In this document: positions 41,725 to 50,570 of the stretch, piece by piece
How positions within the stretch are numbered: position 1 is the stretch's first letter
Layout: the number at the start of each line of letters is the position of its first letter
Assembly: GCA_035292685.1 (NCBI GenBank)
Contig: DATDPP010000040.1
Span: 1 to 64,000, forward strand
Length of the DNA stretch: 64,000 bases
DNA from: JALYNX01 sp035292685
GTDB lineage: Bacteria; Actinomycetota; Acidimicrobiia; Spongiisociales; ZC4RG35
Reading direction: 5' to 3'
Notes under the pieces: generated by a model
What the model was told of the DNA's origin: nothing
The model's input: the letters and a program-made list of their open reading frames with translations, nothing else
Databases searched by the model: none
Position numbers and translations under genes: made by a program

Positions 41725-43411
41725 TCCCGGTCACCATCGAGCGGGCGACGTCGTCAAGGGCCTGACGGCGCTTGAGATCTGCCTCACGCTCCACCGGAAT
41801 CACCACGAGGTGGCACCCTCCCGCCTCGAGTCGTTGCTCCAACTCCGGGACGAGCTCTCCAGTCGAGGACAGGGTTATGGTGTCGAGGCCGTGAAGAGCG
41901 GCCAAACCCATGAGATCCCTCCCATGGGGGGTCGCGAACAAACGGTCGAAACCGGGGGCGTGGGTCGCTTGCGGAAGCAGGTCGAACAGACCGCCTCCGT
42001 TGTTGTCGACCACCACGAACACCGCGTCTGGCAGCTGGTCGGCGATGAACCCGTTGCCATCGTGGAGCAGGGAGAGGTCACCGCTGAGCACGACGGTCCT
42101 CGATGCTGCCGTCGCAACCCCGAGCCCGGTGGACACCAGGCCATCGATCCCCGAGGCCCCCCGATTGGCGTAGATCAAGCCGCCGTGGACTGTGTGGGCG
42201 TCGACATCGCGAATCGGCATCGAGGACGCCACGACCAGGTGCTCCCAGGTGCCGTCGGAGAGGGCACGGGCCACCGAAGGGCCGGTTGACTGCTCACCAA
42301 CTCCCATCCCCTCGTCGAGTGCGGCGCGCATCGATCGATCCGCGGCTTCCCATCGTCCGGCCCAATCCGGCTGAGCCGACACGGTCGACGACAGCCGGTC
42401 GAGGGTGGCGACCGGATCGGCCTGGAGGAGGAGGGTCGCCTGACGTCGCGGGTCGTGCCAGGAGCCCCATCGATCGAGACCGACCTGGGGTGCCTCGAGG
42501 GCGGTGAGTGTCGAGATGCGGTCGCTCGGGCCGGTTCTCCCGATGGTCACCACCATCTCGGGTGCCAGGGATGCCGGCACGCCCGAGACCAGCAAATGGT
42601 GATAGGTGGAGACCGTGGGACGTCCTCGCAACCCGGAAAGGGCGGTCGCCAGAAGCGGCCAGCCGAGCCGGGCGGCGGCCGCCAGGAGAGGCTCGGGCTC
42701 GTAGTCGCCCTCACCGGCGACGATCAGCCCCCGGGCCTGCGGCCGCGCCCCGATGGTCGCCGCGCCGGGAGGAGCCACCAGATGCTCCTGCCAGCGACCC
42801 TCGCCGGGTCTGCCTTCGACGCCGAACGGATAGGGATCGGCCACCGACCGGCCGTCGTCCTCCACCGGGACGGTGGGCTCGCGGAAGGCGATGTTGAGGT
42901 GGACCGGGCCGGGCCGCGAGCCATGGCCGAGGGCCCGCGCCACCGCCTGGGAAACGGTGCTGCGCCAATAGGAGTTGTGATCGATCCCGGCCTGGGCCGG
43001 GCCGATGTTGCAGAACCATCGCACCCGATTCCCGAAAAGCCCCACCTGGTCGATCGTCTGGTTGCCGCCGACATGGAGCATTTCTGGGGGACGGTCCGCC
43101 GAGATCACGATCAACGGAACCAGAGCCTGGTCGGCCTCGATGAGGGCAGGAAGATGATTGGCGATGGCTGTGCCCGACGTCGCCAGCACCACCGTCGGCT
43201 GCCCGGTGGCCCGGGCGTGACCCAGGGCCCAGAACGCCGCCGAACGCTCGTCGAGCACGACTCGGGTGGTGATGCCCGGGTGTTGGTCGAAGGCGATCGC
43301 CAGCGCCGCCGATCGAGATCCAGGTGAGACGACGGCCAACGAGACACCATGTCTGGCCATCTCATCCGAGACAACCCTGGCCAGAGCGGTGCTCGGGTTG
43401 GGTTGGCTCAT
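41717..43411 (-). CDS. menD: 2-succinyl-5-enolpyruvyl-6-hydroxy-3-cyclohexene-1-carboxylate synthase
   Basis: A 564-residue thiamine-diphosphate enzyme that joins isochorismate and 2-oxoglutarate. It has the N-terminal SPGSRSAALAIA, the LDERSAAFWALGHARATG segment with the catalytic Glu, the ISADRPPEMLHVGGNQTIDQ motif and the ThDP-binding SGDLSLLHDGNGF...VVDNNGGGLF. It follows menC with an ATGA overlap and is the last gene of the cytochrome c-menC-menD operon. Confidence 0.95.
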   Translation of the reverse strand: MSQPNPSTALARVVSDEMARHGVSLAVVSPGSRSAALAIAFDQHPGITTRVVLDERSAAFWALGHARATGQPTVVLATSGTAIANHLPALIEADQALVPLIVISADRPPEMLHVGGNQTIDQVGLFGNRVRWFCNIGPAQAGIDHNSYWRSTVSQAVARALGHGSRPGPVHLNIAFREPTVPVEDDGRSVADPYPFGVEGRPGEGRWQEHLVAPPGAATIGARPQARGLIVAGEGDYEPEPLLAAAARLGWPLLATALSGLRGRPTVSTYHHLLVSGVPASLAPEMVVTIGRTGPSDRISTLTALEAPQVGLDRWGSWHDPRRQATLLLQADPVATLDRLSSTVSAQPDWAGRWEAADRSMRAALDEGMGVGEQSTGPSVARALSDGTWEHLVVASSMPIRDVDAHTVHGGLIYANRGASGIDGLVSTGLGVATAASRTVVLSGDLSLLHDGNGFIADQLPDAVFVVVDNNGGGLFDLLPQATHAPGFDRLFATPHGRDLMGLAALHGLDTITLSSTGELVPELEQRLEAGGCHLVVIPVEREADLKRRQALDDVARSMVTGIS

Positions 43412-44367
43412 GTCAGCACCTCAGCCGCCAAACGTACCTTTCGCAGCATTTCAGCGGCACGATCGCGTTCCGGGCGCCATCTCGCAAGAAGATCCGGATC
43501 GGGCTCCGGTCTACGAACCTCGAGCCAGCCGTTCTGTGAGACCAGTGGGTCCCGGGTCGGGTCGCCTTCGATCAATGCAACCGTCCCCAGGCCGCAGGCA
43601 TACGGCAGGTCAGGCAACAGCGAAGCCACCAGCAGACCCGCGTAGATCCCGACCGAGGTCTCCAGCGCCGAGGACACAACGACTGGCACGCCGGCCCGTG
43701 CCGCGATATCCAGGGCCCTGTTGACCCCGCCCAGCGGTTGCACCTTGATGACGACGACATCCGCCGCCCCGGAGGCGGCCACCTCGATGGGGTCGGGACG
43801 GAGCCGAACCAGCTCATCCGCGGCGAGGGGAACCTCGGTTCGTTTTTTGAGCTCGACCATCTCCTCCAGCGTGGCCACCGGTTGCTCGGCGTACTCCAAC
43901 CCGAATTTGGAAAGGGTGGCGAGACGCTCGGTTGCGGTGTCCAGGTCCCAGCCGGCGTTGACGTCGATGCGGATCCGGCCCTCAGGGCCCAACGCATCCC
44001 TGACCGCATCCAACCGATCCTCATCCTCGATTGGGGCCTGCCCCGGCTCACCCACCTTCACCTTGGCAGTGCTCGCTCCCGATTCGAGAACCAGGCCTCT
44101 GGCAATCTGCGGCGCCACGGCGGGGACAGTCACATTTACCGGGATCGACTGCCGCCCCGGCTCGGGAAGGGCGCCACAGGCCGCTTCCAACGCCGCCGCC
44201 AGCCACCGGGTGGTGACCTCGGGTGGATAATCGGGAAACGGTGAGAATTCGCCCCAACCCGCCGGCCCTCGAATGAGGACGCCCTCGCGATGGTCGACAC
44301 GTCGAAACCGATGCCGCATGGGTATCCGAAACGGGTGAAGCTCCAATGCGTCGAGGAGCTCACTCAT
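43408..44367 (-). CDS. menC: o-Succinylbenzoate synthase
   Basis: A 319-residue member of the enolase superfamily that dehydrates the MenD/MenH product. Catalytic elements: TAKVKVG (Lys pair), IDVNAGW (metal Asp), YAEQP (metal Glu), LAADE (metal Asp/Glu) and VIKVQPLGG (second Lys). It is translationally coupled at both ends: its ATG overlaps the cytochrome c stop, and its stop overlaps the menD start. MenH, MenE, MenB and MenA are not in this window. Confidence 0.93.
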   Translation of the reverse strand: MSELLDALELHPFRIPMRHRFRRVDHREGVLIRGPAGWGEFSPFPDYPPEVTTRWLAAALEAACGALPEPGRQSIPVNVTVPAVAPQIARGLVLESGASTAKVKVGEPGQAPIEDEDRLDAVRDALGPEGRIRIDVNAGWDLDTATERLATLSKFGLEYAEQPVATLEEMVELKKRTEVPLAADELVRLRPDPIEVAASGAADVVVIKVQPLGGVNRALDIAARAGVPVVVSSALETSVGIYAGLLVASLLPDLPYACGLGTVALIEGDPTRDPLVSQNGWLEVRRPEPDPDLLARWRPERDRAAEMLRKVRLAAEVLT

Positions 44368-44669
44368 TTGCCCTGCTCATGATTGAGGAAGTCGATGAGA
44401 ACCTCTACCTGGTCATCGGTGAGTGACGACTCGAAGGAAGGCATCCGGCCCCTCCCCTGGCTGATGGCCACCCGCATGAACTCGTCGGGCTGGCTCGCCG
44501 AATTGGATTCGGGCCCCAGCGCCGGCCCGAGCGCCCCCTGAAGCGACTCCCCATGGCAGTTGGCGCAGAGTTGGAGATAGATCTCTTGACCCGTGGCCTC
44601 GTCGGCCGGGCGCCCGATGCAGGCGGACAGCAAGCCGAGAAGGAGCGCCGCGAATAGGAGCCGGGTCAT
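44364..44669 (-). CDS. Membrane-anchored class I cytochrome c (lipoprotein)
   Basis: 101 residues from the second of two adjacent ATGs. The lipobox LSAC gives Cys17 as lipid anchor. Haem motif CANCH is at 35-39 with H39 as proximal ligand, and M76 in GRGRMPSF is the likely distal ligand. It should carry electrons on the outer membrane face. It is the first gene of an operon with menC and menD (4-base overlap), so an electron carrier is co-translated with synthesis of the lipid quinone. The start at 44669 is 8 bases after TACCAT; the ATG at 44672 is only 5 after it. Confidence 0.88.
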   Translation of the reverse strand: MTRLLFAALLLGLLSACIGRPADEATGQEIYLQLCANCHGESLQGALGPALGPESNSASQPDEFMRVAISQGRGRMPSFESSLTDDQVEVLIDFLNHEQGK

Positions 44670-44677
44670 CATCGTGA

Positions 44678-44683
44678 ATGGTA
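44678..44683 (-). promoter_or_regulatory. -10 hexamer TACCAT for the cytochrome c-menC-menD operon
   Basis: TACCAT on the minus strand, 8 bases before the ATG at 44669. Confidence 0.5.
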
Positions 44684-44704
44684 TGGATCACCGGCTCGGA
44701 AGGT

Positions 44705-45751
44705 TCAATCCGGGACTTGGTCATCGGCGAGATCGGCGACGATCTCGCGCACCAGCTGCGATTTGCGTCTCGGGACGATGAGAACGGCCTCGGGAGTCTC
44801 GATAACCACCAGATCCTCGATCCCGGCCACAGCCACCAGACGCGACGTGGCCTGGATGTAAGACCCGGTGACATCCCGGGAAGCGACCTCGCCGACGAGG
44901 ACGTTGCCTGAGGCATCGTGTGGTGAGTTCTCCCAAACCGCCTCCCACGAGCCGACGTCGCTCCAACCGACATCGATCGGGACGACCAGACCCTGCTTGG
45001 TATGTTCCATGACGGCATGATCGATGGAGATTGCCGGGTTCTCTGCGAAGCCGGGTGCGAGATCGATCCGGGGACCGCGCTGATCGGGGATCGCAGCTCT
45101 CACCCCTGCCAGTAGGTCGGGGCAGATCAGGGCGCATTGCTCCAGAATCGCACGGGCCGTGAACACGAACATCCCCGAGTTCCATAGATGCCGGCCATCG
45201 GCGGCGAGCTGGCCGGCCTGGCCCGCGTCCGGCTTTTCCTTGAATGCCACCACCTCGAGCGCGGCCCCCACCGGCGACCCGGTTTCGATGTAGCCGTAGC
45301 CGGTCTCGGGACGGTCTGGAACGACACCAAAGAGAACGAGGGCGCCCTCCCGGGCAATGGAAACCGCAGTCTCTACTGCGCCGACGAACCCTTCCCGGTC
45401 CTCTATCAGGTGATCGGCCGGCAGCACCACCAGGACATCGTCAGGGTCGGAGAGCAGGGCTGCGGCAATGATCGCGGGGGCGGTGTTCCGCCCTTGCGGC
45501 TCGACCACGACGGATTCGATCTCGGATCGGGTCGCTCTGACGACCCGATCGACCGCATCCAGGTGCAGGGCGCCGGTGATGATCAGAAGTGGCGCCAGGT
45601 TGGACAGACCATCGAGACGGGTCAGGGTCGCCTCGAACAGCGAGCCGCCCATGAGATCGAGGAATTGCTTTGGATTGGGCTCGGTTGACAGGGGCCAGAG
45701 CCGGGTGCCTGCTCCCCCGGAGAGGATTACCGGTCGGACAGGTGATGCCAC
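44705..45751 (-). CDS. manC: Mannose-1-phosphate guanylyltransferase
   Basis: A 348-residue nucleotidyltransferase that makes GDP-mannose from mannose-1-phosphate and GTP. The pyrophosphorylase signature is ILSGGAGTRLWPLS, followed by PKQFLDL, the FKEKPDAGQA substrate loop, NSGMFVF and VGWSDVGSWEAVWE. The isomerase domain of bifunctional ManC is absent. The GTG start at 45751 is 6 bases after TACCCT; the longer extension to 45805 is unlike the family. Its product is the donor for the mannosylglycerate synthase homologue at 60693. Confidence 0.93.
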   Translation of the reverse strand: MASPVRPVILSGGAGTRLWPLSTEPNPKQFLDLMGGSLFEATLTRLDGLSNLAPLLIITGALHLDAVDRVVRATRSEIESVVVEPQGRNTAPAIIAAALLSDPDDVLVVLPADHLIEDREGFVGAVETAVSIAREGALVLFGVVPDRPETGYGYIETGSPVGAALEVVAFKEKPDAGQAGQLAADGRHLWNSGMFVFTARAILEQCALICPDLLAGVRAAIPDQRGPRIDLAPGFAENPAISIDHAVMEHTKQGLVVPIDVGWSDVGSWEAVWENSPHDASGNVLVGEVASRDVTGSYIQATSRLVAVAGIEDLVVIETPEAVLIVPRRKSQLVREIVADLADDQVPD

Positions 45752-45757
45752 CTGGCG

Positions 45758-45763
45758 AGGGTA
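45758..45763 (-). promoter_or_regulatory. -10 hexamer TACCCT for manC
   Basis: TACCCT, then CGCCAG, then the GTG at 45751 (minus strand), the same layout as adnA. Confidence 0.5.
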
Positions 45764-45826
45764 CCTGTCCGCACCGTGGTCGCCGTGGTTGGATCTCAGG
45801 GACATCTACTTGGAGTTGATCCGATC

Positions 45827-46234
45827 ATGAGCCTCAAACCTACGGTTGAAGAGCGTCTGGCAGCCAGTCATCTTATTTGGCTGACCACCGTCACCACTGA
45901 CTGCTTGCCCCAAACCTCCCTTGTCTGGTTCTGGTGGGACGGCGACGCCTTCGTCATCTACTCACAGCCGGGGACGCCCAAACTGGCGAACATTGCGCGC
46001 CATCCCGGTGTCGGCCTCAATCTGGACGCCATGGGCAGGGGAAAAGAGGAGGTCACAATCATTGCCTGCACGGCTTCGGTGGACGAGACGATGCGGGCCG
46101 CGATCGACCACGACGACTATCGCGAGAAGTACCGGGATCTGATAGAGAACGAACTGGGTATGACCTTGGAACAGTTCAGCGAGGTCTATTCGGTCCCGAT
46201 CCGTGTGATTCCGGGACCGGTGCGGGTGTGGTGA
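45827..46234 (+). CDS. PPOX-class probable F420-dependent oxidoreductase
   Basis: A 135-residue split-barrel flavin/deazaflavin-binding protein resembling the actinobacterial Rv3369-type family (HLIWLTTVTTDCLPQTSLVWF, then PKLANIARHPGVGLNLD). Members of that family are predicted to use coenzyme F420. The substrate is unknown. The ATG at 45827 begins MSLKPTVEERL; an upstream in-frame start would overlap the divergent manC promoter region. It converges on the repeat-rich protein gene with 6 bases between stops. Confidence 0.82.
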   Translation: MSLKPTVEERLAASHLIWLTTVTTDCLPQTSLVWFWWDGDAFVIYSQPGTPKLANIARHPGVGLNLDAMGRGKEEVTIIACTASVDETMRAAIDHDDYREKYRDLIENELGMTLEQFSEVYSVPIRVIPGPVRVW

Positions 46235-46240
46235 CGTGAC

Positions 46241-47497
46241 CTATTCGGAATCGGTATCGGAGATCCCGAGCGAGATATACCCGCACTCGCTGCAGATCAG
46301 GCGAGTGATCCCGAGCCCACCGGGCGCCTCCACGAACTCGTGCAGGTGGGAGCCTTTGTTTCTCACGAAAGCGGCACGAACCGCCCCAAAGATGCCGGAT
46401 CGATCCGCAACAGGGGCGGTGGCGGCCAGAGCCGGCGCAGGGGCCTTGGTTGTGGGGGCTGCCGGCTCGGGGTCAGGCGCCCTTGCCACCTCATAGGCTC
46501 CGAGGTCGACGACCAGACCCTTCGCGGTAGCATCCCGGTCGTCCTCGGTCGACGTGCTCAACAACTCGCTGACCAGTTCCGGGACCTCGGGCTCGGGCTT
46601 CAGCTCGACCGGCTCCAGTGCGGCCGGCTCCACGGTCCCCACCGGCTCCAGCTCGACCGGCTCCAAGGTGACGGCCGGCTCCACGGCCTCCACCGGCTCC
46701 AACTCGACCGGCTCCAAGGCGGCGGCCGGCTCCAGGGTCCCCACCGGCTCCAACTCGACCGGCGCCAACTCGACCGGCGCCAACTCGACCGGTTCCGGGC
46801 GGAACACCTCTGTCGGCTCGACCTCGGTAATCGGCGGTGGGGGCGGCGGCGCAGTCGGTGGGCGGGCGATCAGACCCGGCCCAGGACGCAACGGGATGAC
46901 CGCAATGGGTGGAGCCTCCAGCTCTTCGACCACCGGCGCCTCTTCGACCACCGGCAGCACCTCTTCGATCTGCTCCACCGGCGGCGGGATCGGCCCTGAC
47001 CACTCCTGGATGGGCGGGGTTGGCACCTCGACTGGAGGGGCCACGGGAGTGGGGGCGGCGGCGAGGGCGGGTGCCGCGGTCGGCCCCTCGACATCCTCGG
47101 CCCAATCGGCGACACTCTGGGCCTCGAGGTTGGCCAGCATGGCGTCACGCAGCTCCGTGACCCGTGAGGGGATGGTCCCCCGGCGTGAGCGACCCACAGC
47201 GACCATCCTCCGCGGAAAGGTCATCGCCTTGAAACTTGCCCAGGACTCTGCCATATGGTCGACGCCCTTGTAGGCGAAGTCCATCGGCTCGTCGGCAATG
47301 AAGGTTATCTCGTCTCCTGCCAGGGACACCGAGAAGGCGGCGGAAACCAGACGTGAGGCATGCACGTCGAATAGCGACCACCGGCCAAGTGACTCCCCTT
47401 CGAGAAGGACCTCCGCCTGGTCGTCTTCGACCACGAAGACCGCGGGAACGCCTGGGTGGTCGACCTCCGGAACCCGTACCTGTCCGGTGAATCTCAC
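46241..47497 (-). CDS. Protein with proline-rich repeats and C-terminal zinc-ribbon-like motif
   Basis: 418 residues in three parts. Residues 1-130 form a folded domain (VPEVDHPGVPAVFVVEDDQ, then FKAMTFPRRMVAVGRSRRG) that I cannot assign. Residues about 140-330 are low-complexity Pro/Glu/Val, including the 5-residue repeat PVEL(A/E). The last 60 residues contain HLHEF and CSECGYISLG, a possible half zinc ribbon. There is no signal peptide. The GTG start at 47497 is the only good one. The repeat tract suggests a flexible cytoplasmic linker between two modules. Confidence 0.65.
   Translation of the reverse strand: MRFTGQVRVPEVDHPGVPAVFVVEDDQAEVLLEGESLGRWSLFDVHASRLVSAAFSVSLAGDEITFIADEPMDFAYKGVDHMAESWASFKAMTFPRRMVAVGRSRRGTIPSRVTELRDAMLANLEAQSVADWAEDVEGPTAAPALAAAPTPVAPPVEVPTPPIQEWSGPIPPPVEQIEEVLPVVEEAPVVEELEAPPIAVIPLRPGPGLIARPPTAPPPPPPITEVEPTEVFRPEPVELAPVELAPVELEPVGTLEPAAALEPVELEPVEAVEPAVTLEPVELEPVGTVEPAALEPVELKPEPEVPELVSELLSTSTEDDRDATAKGLVVDLGAYEVARAPDPEPAAPTTKAPAPALAATAPVADRSGIFGAVRAAFVRNKGSHLHEFVEAPGGLGITRLICSECGYISLGISDTDSE
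46600..46799. repeat. Degenerate in-frame tandem repeat (15-bp unit within ~48-bp units)
   Basis: Repeats of the type (C)AACTCGACCGGCKCC encode PVELE/PVELA, and larger units encode PVELEPV-x-x-EPA. Near-identical copies in tandem make the tract prone to copy-number change without a frameshift. Confidence 0.8.
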
Positions 47498-47582
47498 CGC
47501 ATCACCGTTTCTATTGTTGTCCCAGCCGTCACCCGTCGACGAATCACGATCCCATCGTGGCGACGAAAGTCAAGGGGACGAA

Positions 47583-50408
47583 TTACCCATACGCTTCGGG
47601 GGGCGGGCAGGCGCAGACCAGGTTCCGGTCGCCCCCGGGGCCGTCGATGCGGCCCACCGGTGGCCAGTACTTGTCGCGATGCACACTACGCAGCGGGTAG
47701 CCGGCCAGAGTTCGAGAATAGGGATGGGGCCAATCGTCGACCATCAGCATGTCTGCCGGGTGGGGAGCATTGACCAGGGGATTGTCATCAGGAGGCCACT
47801 CCCCGGACTCGATCCTCCCCGCCTCCCCGGCGATGGAGATCATGGCGTCACAGAATCTGTCCAGCTCGCCGAGGCTCTCCGATTCCGTAGGCTCGACCAT
47901 CAGAGTGCCGGCCACAGGAAACGACAATGTCGGGGCGTGGAGCCCGTAATCGGCGAGACGCTTGGCAACATCCTCTGCGGTCACACCAGTCGCCTTGGCC
48001 AGAGGCCTCAGGTCGAGGATGCATTCGTGGGCAACCCGGCCCCGAGCGCCTGTGTAGAGAACCGGGAAGTGAGGGTCGAGACGACGGGCCACGTAGTTGG
48101 CGCCGAGGATGGCGACCATGGTCGCCTCCCGCAGCCCATCTCCGCCCATCAGCCGGATGAAGGCGTAGGGAATGGGGAGGATGCCGGCGGACCCAAACGG
48201 AGCACCGGAGACGGGCCCGATCCCGGTCGGCGGGCCAGCCGTCGGGTTTAACGGGTGGTTGGGCAGGAAGGGTGCCAGATGGCTCTTGGCGCCGACCGGG
48301 CCCACCCCGGGGCCCCCGCCTCCATGGGGGATGGTAAAAGTCTTGTGCAGGTTCAAATGCCCGATGTCGGCACCGAGGTCCGCGGGGCGGGCCAGCCCCA
48401 CCATCGCATTGAGGTTTGCCCCGTCGACATATACCTGCCCACCGCATGCGTGGATGAGCTCGGTCAACTCGACAATCCCTTCTTCGAACACGCCGTGGGT
48501 CGACGGGTAAGTAGCCATCATGGCCGCCAGATGGTCGCCGGCAGCCTCGGCCCGTGAGCGGAGATCCGTGAGATCGACATTCCCCCGGTCGTCCGTCGCC
48601 ACCACCACCACCTTCATGCCGGCCATGACCGCCGACGCCGCGTTGGTCCCATGAGCCGATGCCGGGATCAGGCAGACGTCGCGGTGTCCTTCCCCACGGC
48701 TCTCGTGATAGGCGCGGATGGCGAGGAGCCCGGCCAGCTCTCCCTGGGAGCCCGCATTGGGTTGAAACGAGATCACGTCGTATCCGGTTGCAGCGCAGAG
48801 ATAGCCCCCCAACTCCCGGATCATCTCGAGGTATCCCGTCGCTTGAGAGCCGGGCGCGTAGGGGTGTATCCCCGCAAACCCCGGCCAGGTGACGGGGATC
48901 ATCTCCGTGGTGGCATTGAGCTTCATTGTGCAGGAGCCGAGGGGGATCATGCTGCGATCGAGGGCGAGGTCGCGATCGGCCAGCCGGCGGAGGTAACGCA
49001 GCATCTCATGCTCTGACTGGTATGTGTTGAACACCGGATGGGTCAGGAACTCCGACCGGCGAGCGAGGCCCGGAGGAATCGCGGTGTCGGCGCCGGTCGC
49101 CAATTCATCCAACCCGAGGGCCCCCAGCACCCGGGCCAGGATGTCGGGAGTGGTGGTCTCGTCCAACGCGATCCGAATGTGGTCATCGTCGACCCGGCCC
49201 AGATTGACACCGGCCTCGAAGGCGGCGTGGATCGCGGCATCAGCCCCCCCAACAGGGCGAACGGTCAAGGTGTCGAACCAGGTTTCGTTGACGACCTTCA
49301 CCCCGCCACTGGTCAGGGTCCGGGCCAGTCTCGATGTCAGCCCGTGCACCTCGGACGCGATGCCCCAAATCCCATCCGGCCCGTGCCAGGACGCATAGAA
49401 ACCGGCGATGACGGCGAGGAGCACCTGCGCCGTGCAGACGTTGGACGTCGCTCTCTCGCGGCGAATGTGCTGTTCCCGGGTCTGCAGCGCAAGCCGATAG
49501 GCGGTGTTGCCGAGCCGGTCCGAGGACACCCCGACCAGACGGCCGGGGAGGGCCCTGACCATGTTCTCCCGGGTGGCCATGAACCCGGCGTGCGGCCCGC
49601 CGTAGCCCAGAGGAACCCCAAACCGCTGCGCCGAGCCGACCGCGATGTCCGCCCCCCACTCGCCCGGGGGGACCAGGAGTGCCAGGGCCAGCAGATCGGT
49701 GGCAACGGCGACCAGCACGCCGTCGGCGTGAAGGCGGCCGACGAGGTCGGAGTGGTCGGTGACAGCCCCGGAGGAGCCCGGGTACTGGAGCAATGCGCCG
49801 AATCCGGCCCCAGGAAGCACACCTTCGGAGAGCATTCGCACTTCGACACCAATTGCCCGAGCCCTGGTCCGGACCACCTCGATGGTCGGAAGGTGGCAAT
49901 CGTCGTCGACATAGAAGACGCTCCGGTCGCCCTTGTGCCACCGCCGGCACATTGCCATCGCCTCGGCCGCCGCGGTCGGCTCGTCGAGAAGGGAGGCATT
50001 GGCAATGTCGAGGCCGGTCAGGTCGCTGACCATCGTCTGGAAGTTGAGAAGGGCCTCCAATCTCCCCTGGGAGATCTCAGCCTGATACGGGGTGTAGGCG
50101 GTGTACCACGACGGGCTCTCGAGGACATTGCGCTGGATGACAGGGGGGGTGATCGTGTCGTGATATCCGAGCCCGATCAGCGAGGGCAACACCACGTTCT
50201 TGGCGGCCAACTCGGCAAGGCGGGCGACCACCTCCCTCTCGGACAGGGCCGGAGGCAGCTCCAGGGTCATGTTGAGAATCGACGCGGGCACGGTCTGTGA
50301 GACGAGCTCGTCGAGGCTCGCCGCGCCGACGGTGGCCAGCATCTTCTCGATGTCGTCGCGGGTGGGACCGATGTGACGATCGGCGAAGCGCTCTTTGGGG
50401 TTGGGCAT
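47583..50408 (-). CDS. gcvP: Glycine dehydrogenase (decarboxylating), P protein of the glycine cleavage system
   Basis: A 941-residue PLP enzyme, single-chain type with both halves fused. The N-terminal half begins FADRHIGPTRDDIEKML. The C-terminal half carries the PLP lysine in LNLHKTFTIPHGGGGPGVGP. It decarboxylates glycine and passes the aminomethyl group to GcvH. gcvT and gcvH are not in the window, so this subunit is transcribed apart from them. GGAG lies 4 bases before the ATG, and a glycine riboswitch sits in the leader. Confidence 0.96.
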   Translation of the reverse strand: MPNPKERFADRHIGPTRDDIEKMLATVGAASLDELVSQTVPASILNMTLELPPALSEREVVARLAELAAKNVVLPSLIGLGYHDTITPPVIQRNVLESPSWYTAYTPYQAEISQGRLEALLNFQTMVSDLTGLDIANASLLDEPTAAAEAMAMCRRWHKGDRSVFYVDDDCHLPTIEVVRTRARAIGVEVRMLSEGVLPGAGFGALLQYPGSSGAVTDHSDLVGRLHADGVLVAVATDLLALALLVPPGEWGADIAVGSAQRFGVPLGYGGPHAGFMATRENMVRALPGRLVGVSSDRLGNTAYRLALQTREQHIRRERATSNVCTAQVLLAVIAGFYASWHGPDGIWGIASEVHGLTSRLARTLTSGGVKVVNETWFDTLTVRPVGGADAAIHAAFEAGVNLGRVDDDHIRIALDETTTPDILARVLGALGLDELATGADTAIPPGLARRSEFLTHPVFNTYQSEHEMLRYLRRLADRDLALDRSMIPLGSCTMKLNATTEMIPVTWPGFAGIHPYAPGSQATGYLEMIRELGGYLCAATGYDVISFQPNAGSQGELAGLLAIRAYHESRGEGHRDVCLIPASAHGTNAASAVMAGMKVVVVATDDRGNVDLTDLRSRAEAAGDHLAAMMATYPSTHGVFEEGIVELTELIHACGGQVYVDGANLNAMVGLARPADLGADIGHLNLHKTFTIPHGGGGPGVGPVGAKSHLAPFLPNHPLNPTAGPPTGIGPVSGAPFGSAGILPIPYAFIRLMGGDGLREATMVAILGANYVARRLDPHFPVLYTGARGRVAHECILDLRPLAKATGVTAEDVAKRLADYGLHAPTLSFPVAGTLMVEPTESESLGELDRFCDAMISIAGEAGRIESGEWPPDDNPLVNAPHPADMLMVDDWPHPYSRTLAGYPLRSVHRDKYWPPVGRIDGPGGDRNLVCACPPPEAYG

Positions 50409-50464
50409 CAGTCTCCTCTAAGGCTGTCAGCCCTCCCCCGCTGTCGTCGTCTCCAGCGGCGCCT
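50409..50464 (-). promoter_or_regulatory. Expression platform between glycine aptamer and gcvP
   Basis: On the minus strand this holds a hairpin (CGCTG...CAGCG) and a second small stem (GGCTGACAGCC) just before the GAGGAG ribosome site. There is no T-run, which favours control of translation over termination. The first hairpin could be the ghost aptamer of a singlet riboswitch. Confidence 0.45.
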
Positions 50465-50549
50465 CACCCGAATGGTCCACGTGCCTGAGAGTTTCCGGGG
50501 AGGAGTTGCCCCTTCGGCGCCCCGCAATCCGGGGCTCTCCCATTCGGTG
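50465..50549 (-). ncRNA. Glycine riboswitch, single aptamer
   Basis: Minus-strand aptamer with the conserved core: GGGAGAG, then GCGCCGAAGGGGCAA, then AAACTCTCAGGCA and GGACC. The P1 stem is closed by CACCGAATGG and CCATTCGGGTG. Only one aptamer is present where many glycine riboswitches are tandem. It sits in the gcvP leader, where glycine binding normally turns the gene on. Confidence 0.93.
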
Positions 50550-50564
50550 TCGTTGGCAGAAGCC

Positions 50565-50570
50565 ATCATA
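50565..50570 (-). promoter_or_regulatory. -10 element TATGAT for gcvP
   Basis: TATGAT on the minus strand, 15 bases upstream of the riboswitch P1. It puts the transcription start directly before the aptamer. No clear -35 is visible. Confidence 0.5.

Noticed and set aside
45752..45805. Longer ManC N-terminus
   Set aside because: The extra residues do not match nucleotidyltransferases, and the leaderless GTG at 45751 gives the usual N-terminus.
49038..50300. 420-codon open frame on the plus strand
   Set aside because: Antisense shadow of gcvP, which has complete catalytic motifs.
50409..50464. Second full glycine aptamer
   Set aside because: The GCGCCGAAGG and CTCTCAGGCA cores occur only once. 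The remaining sequence gives only short hairpins.
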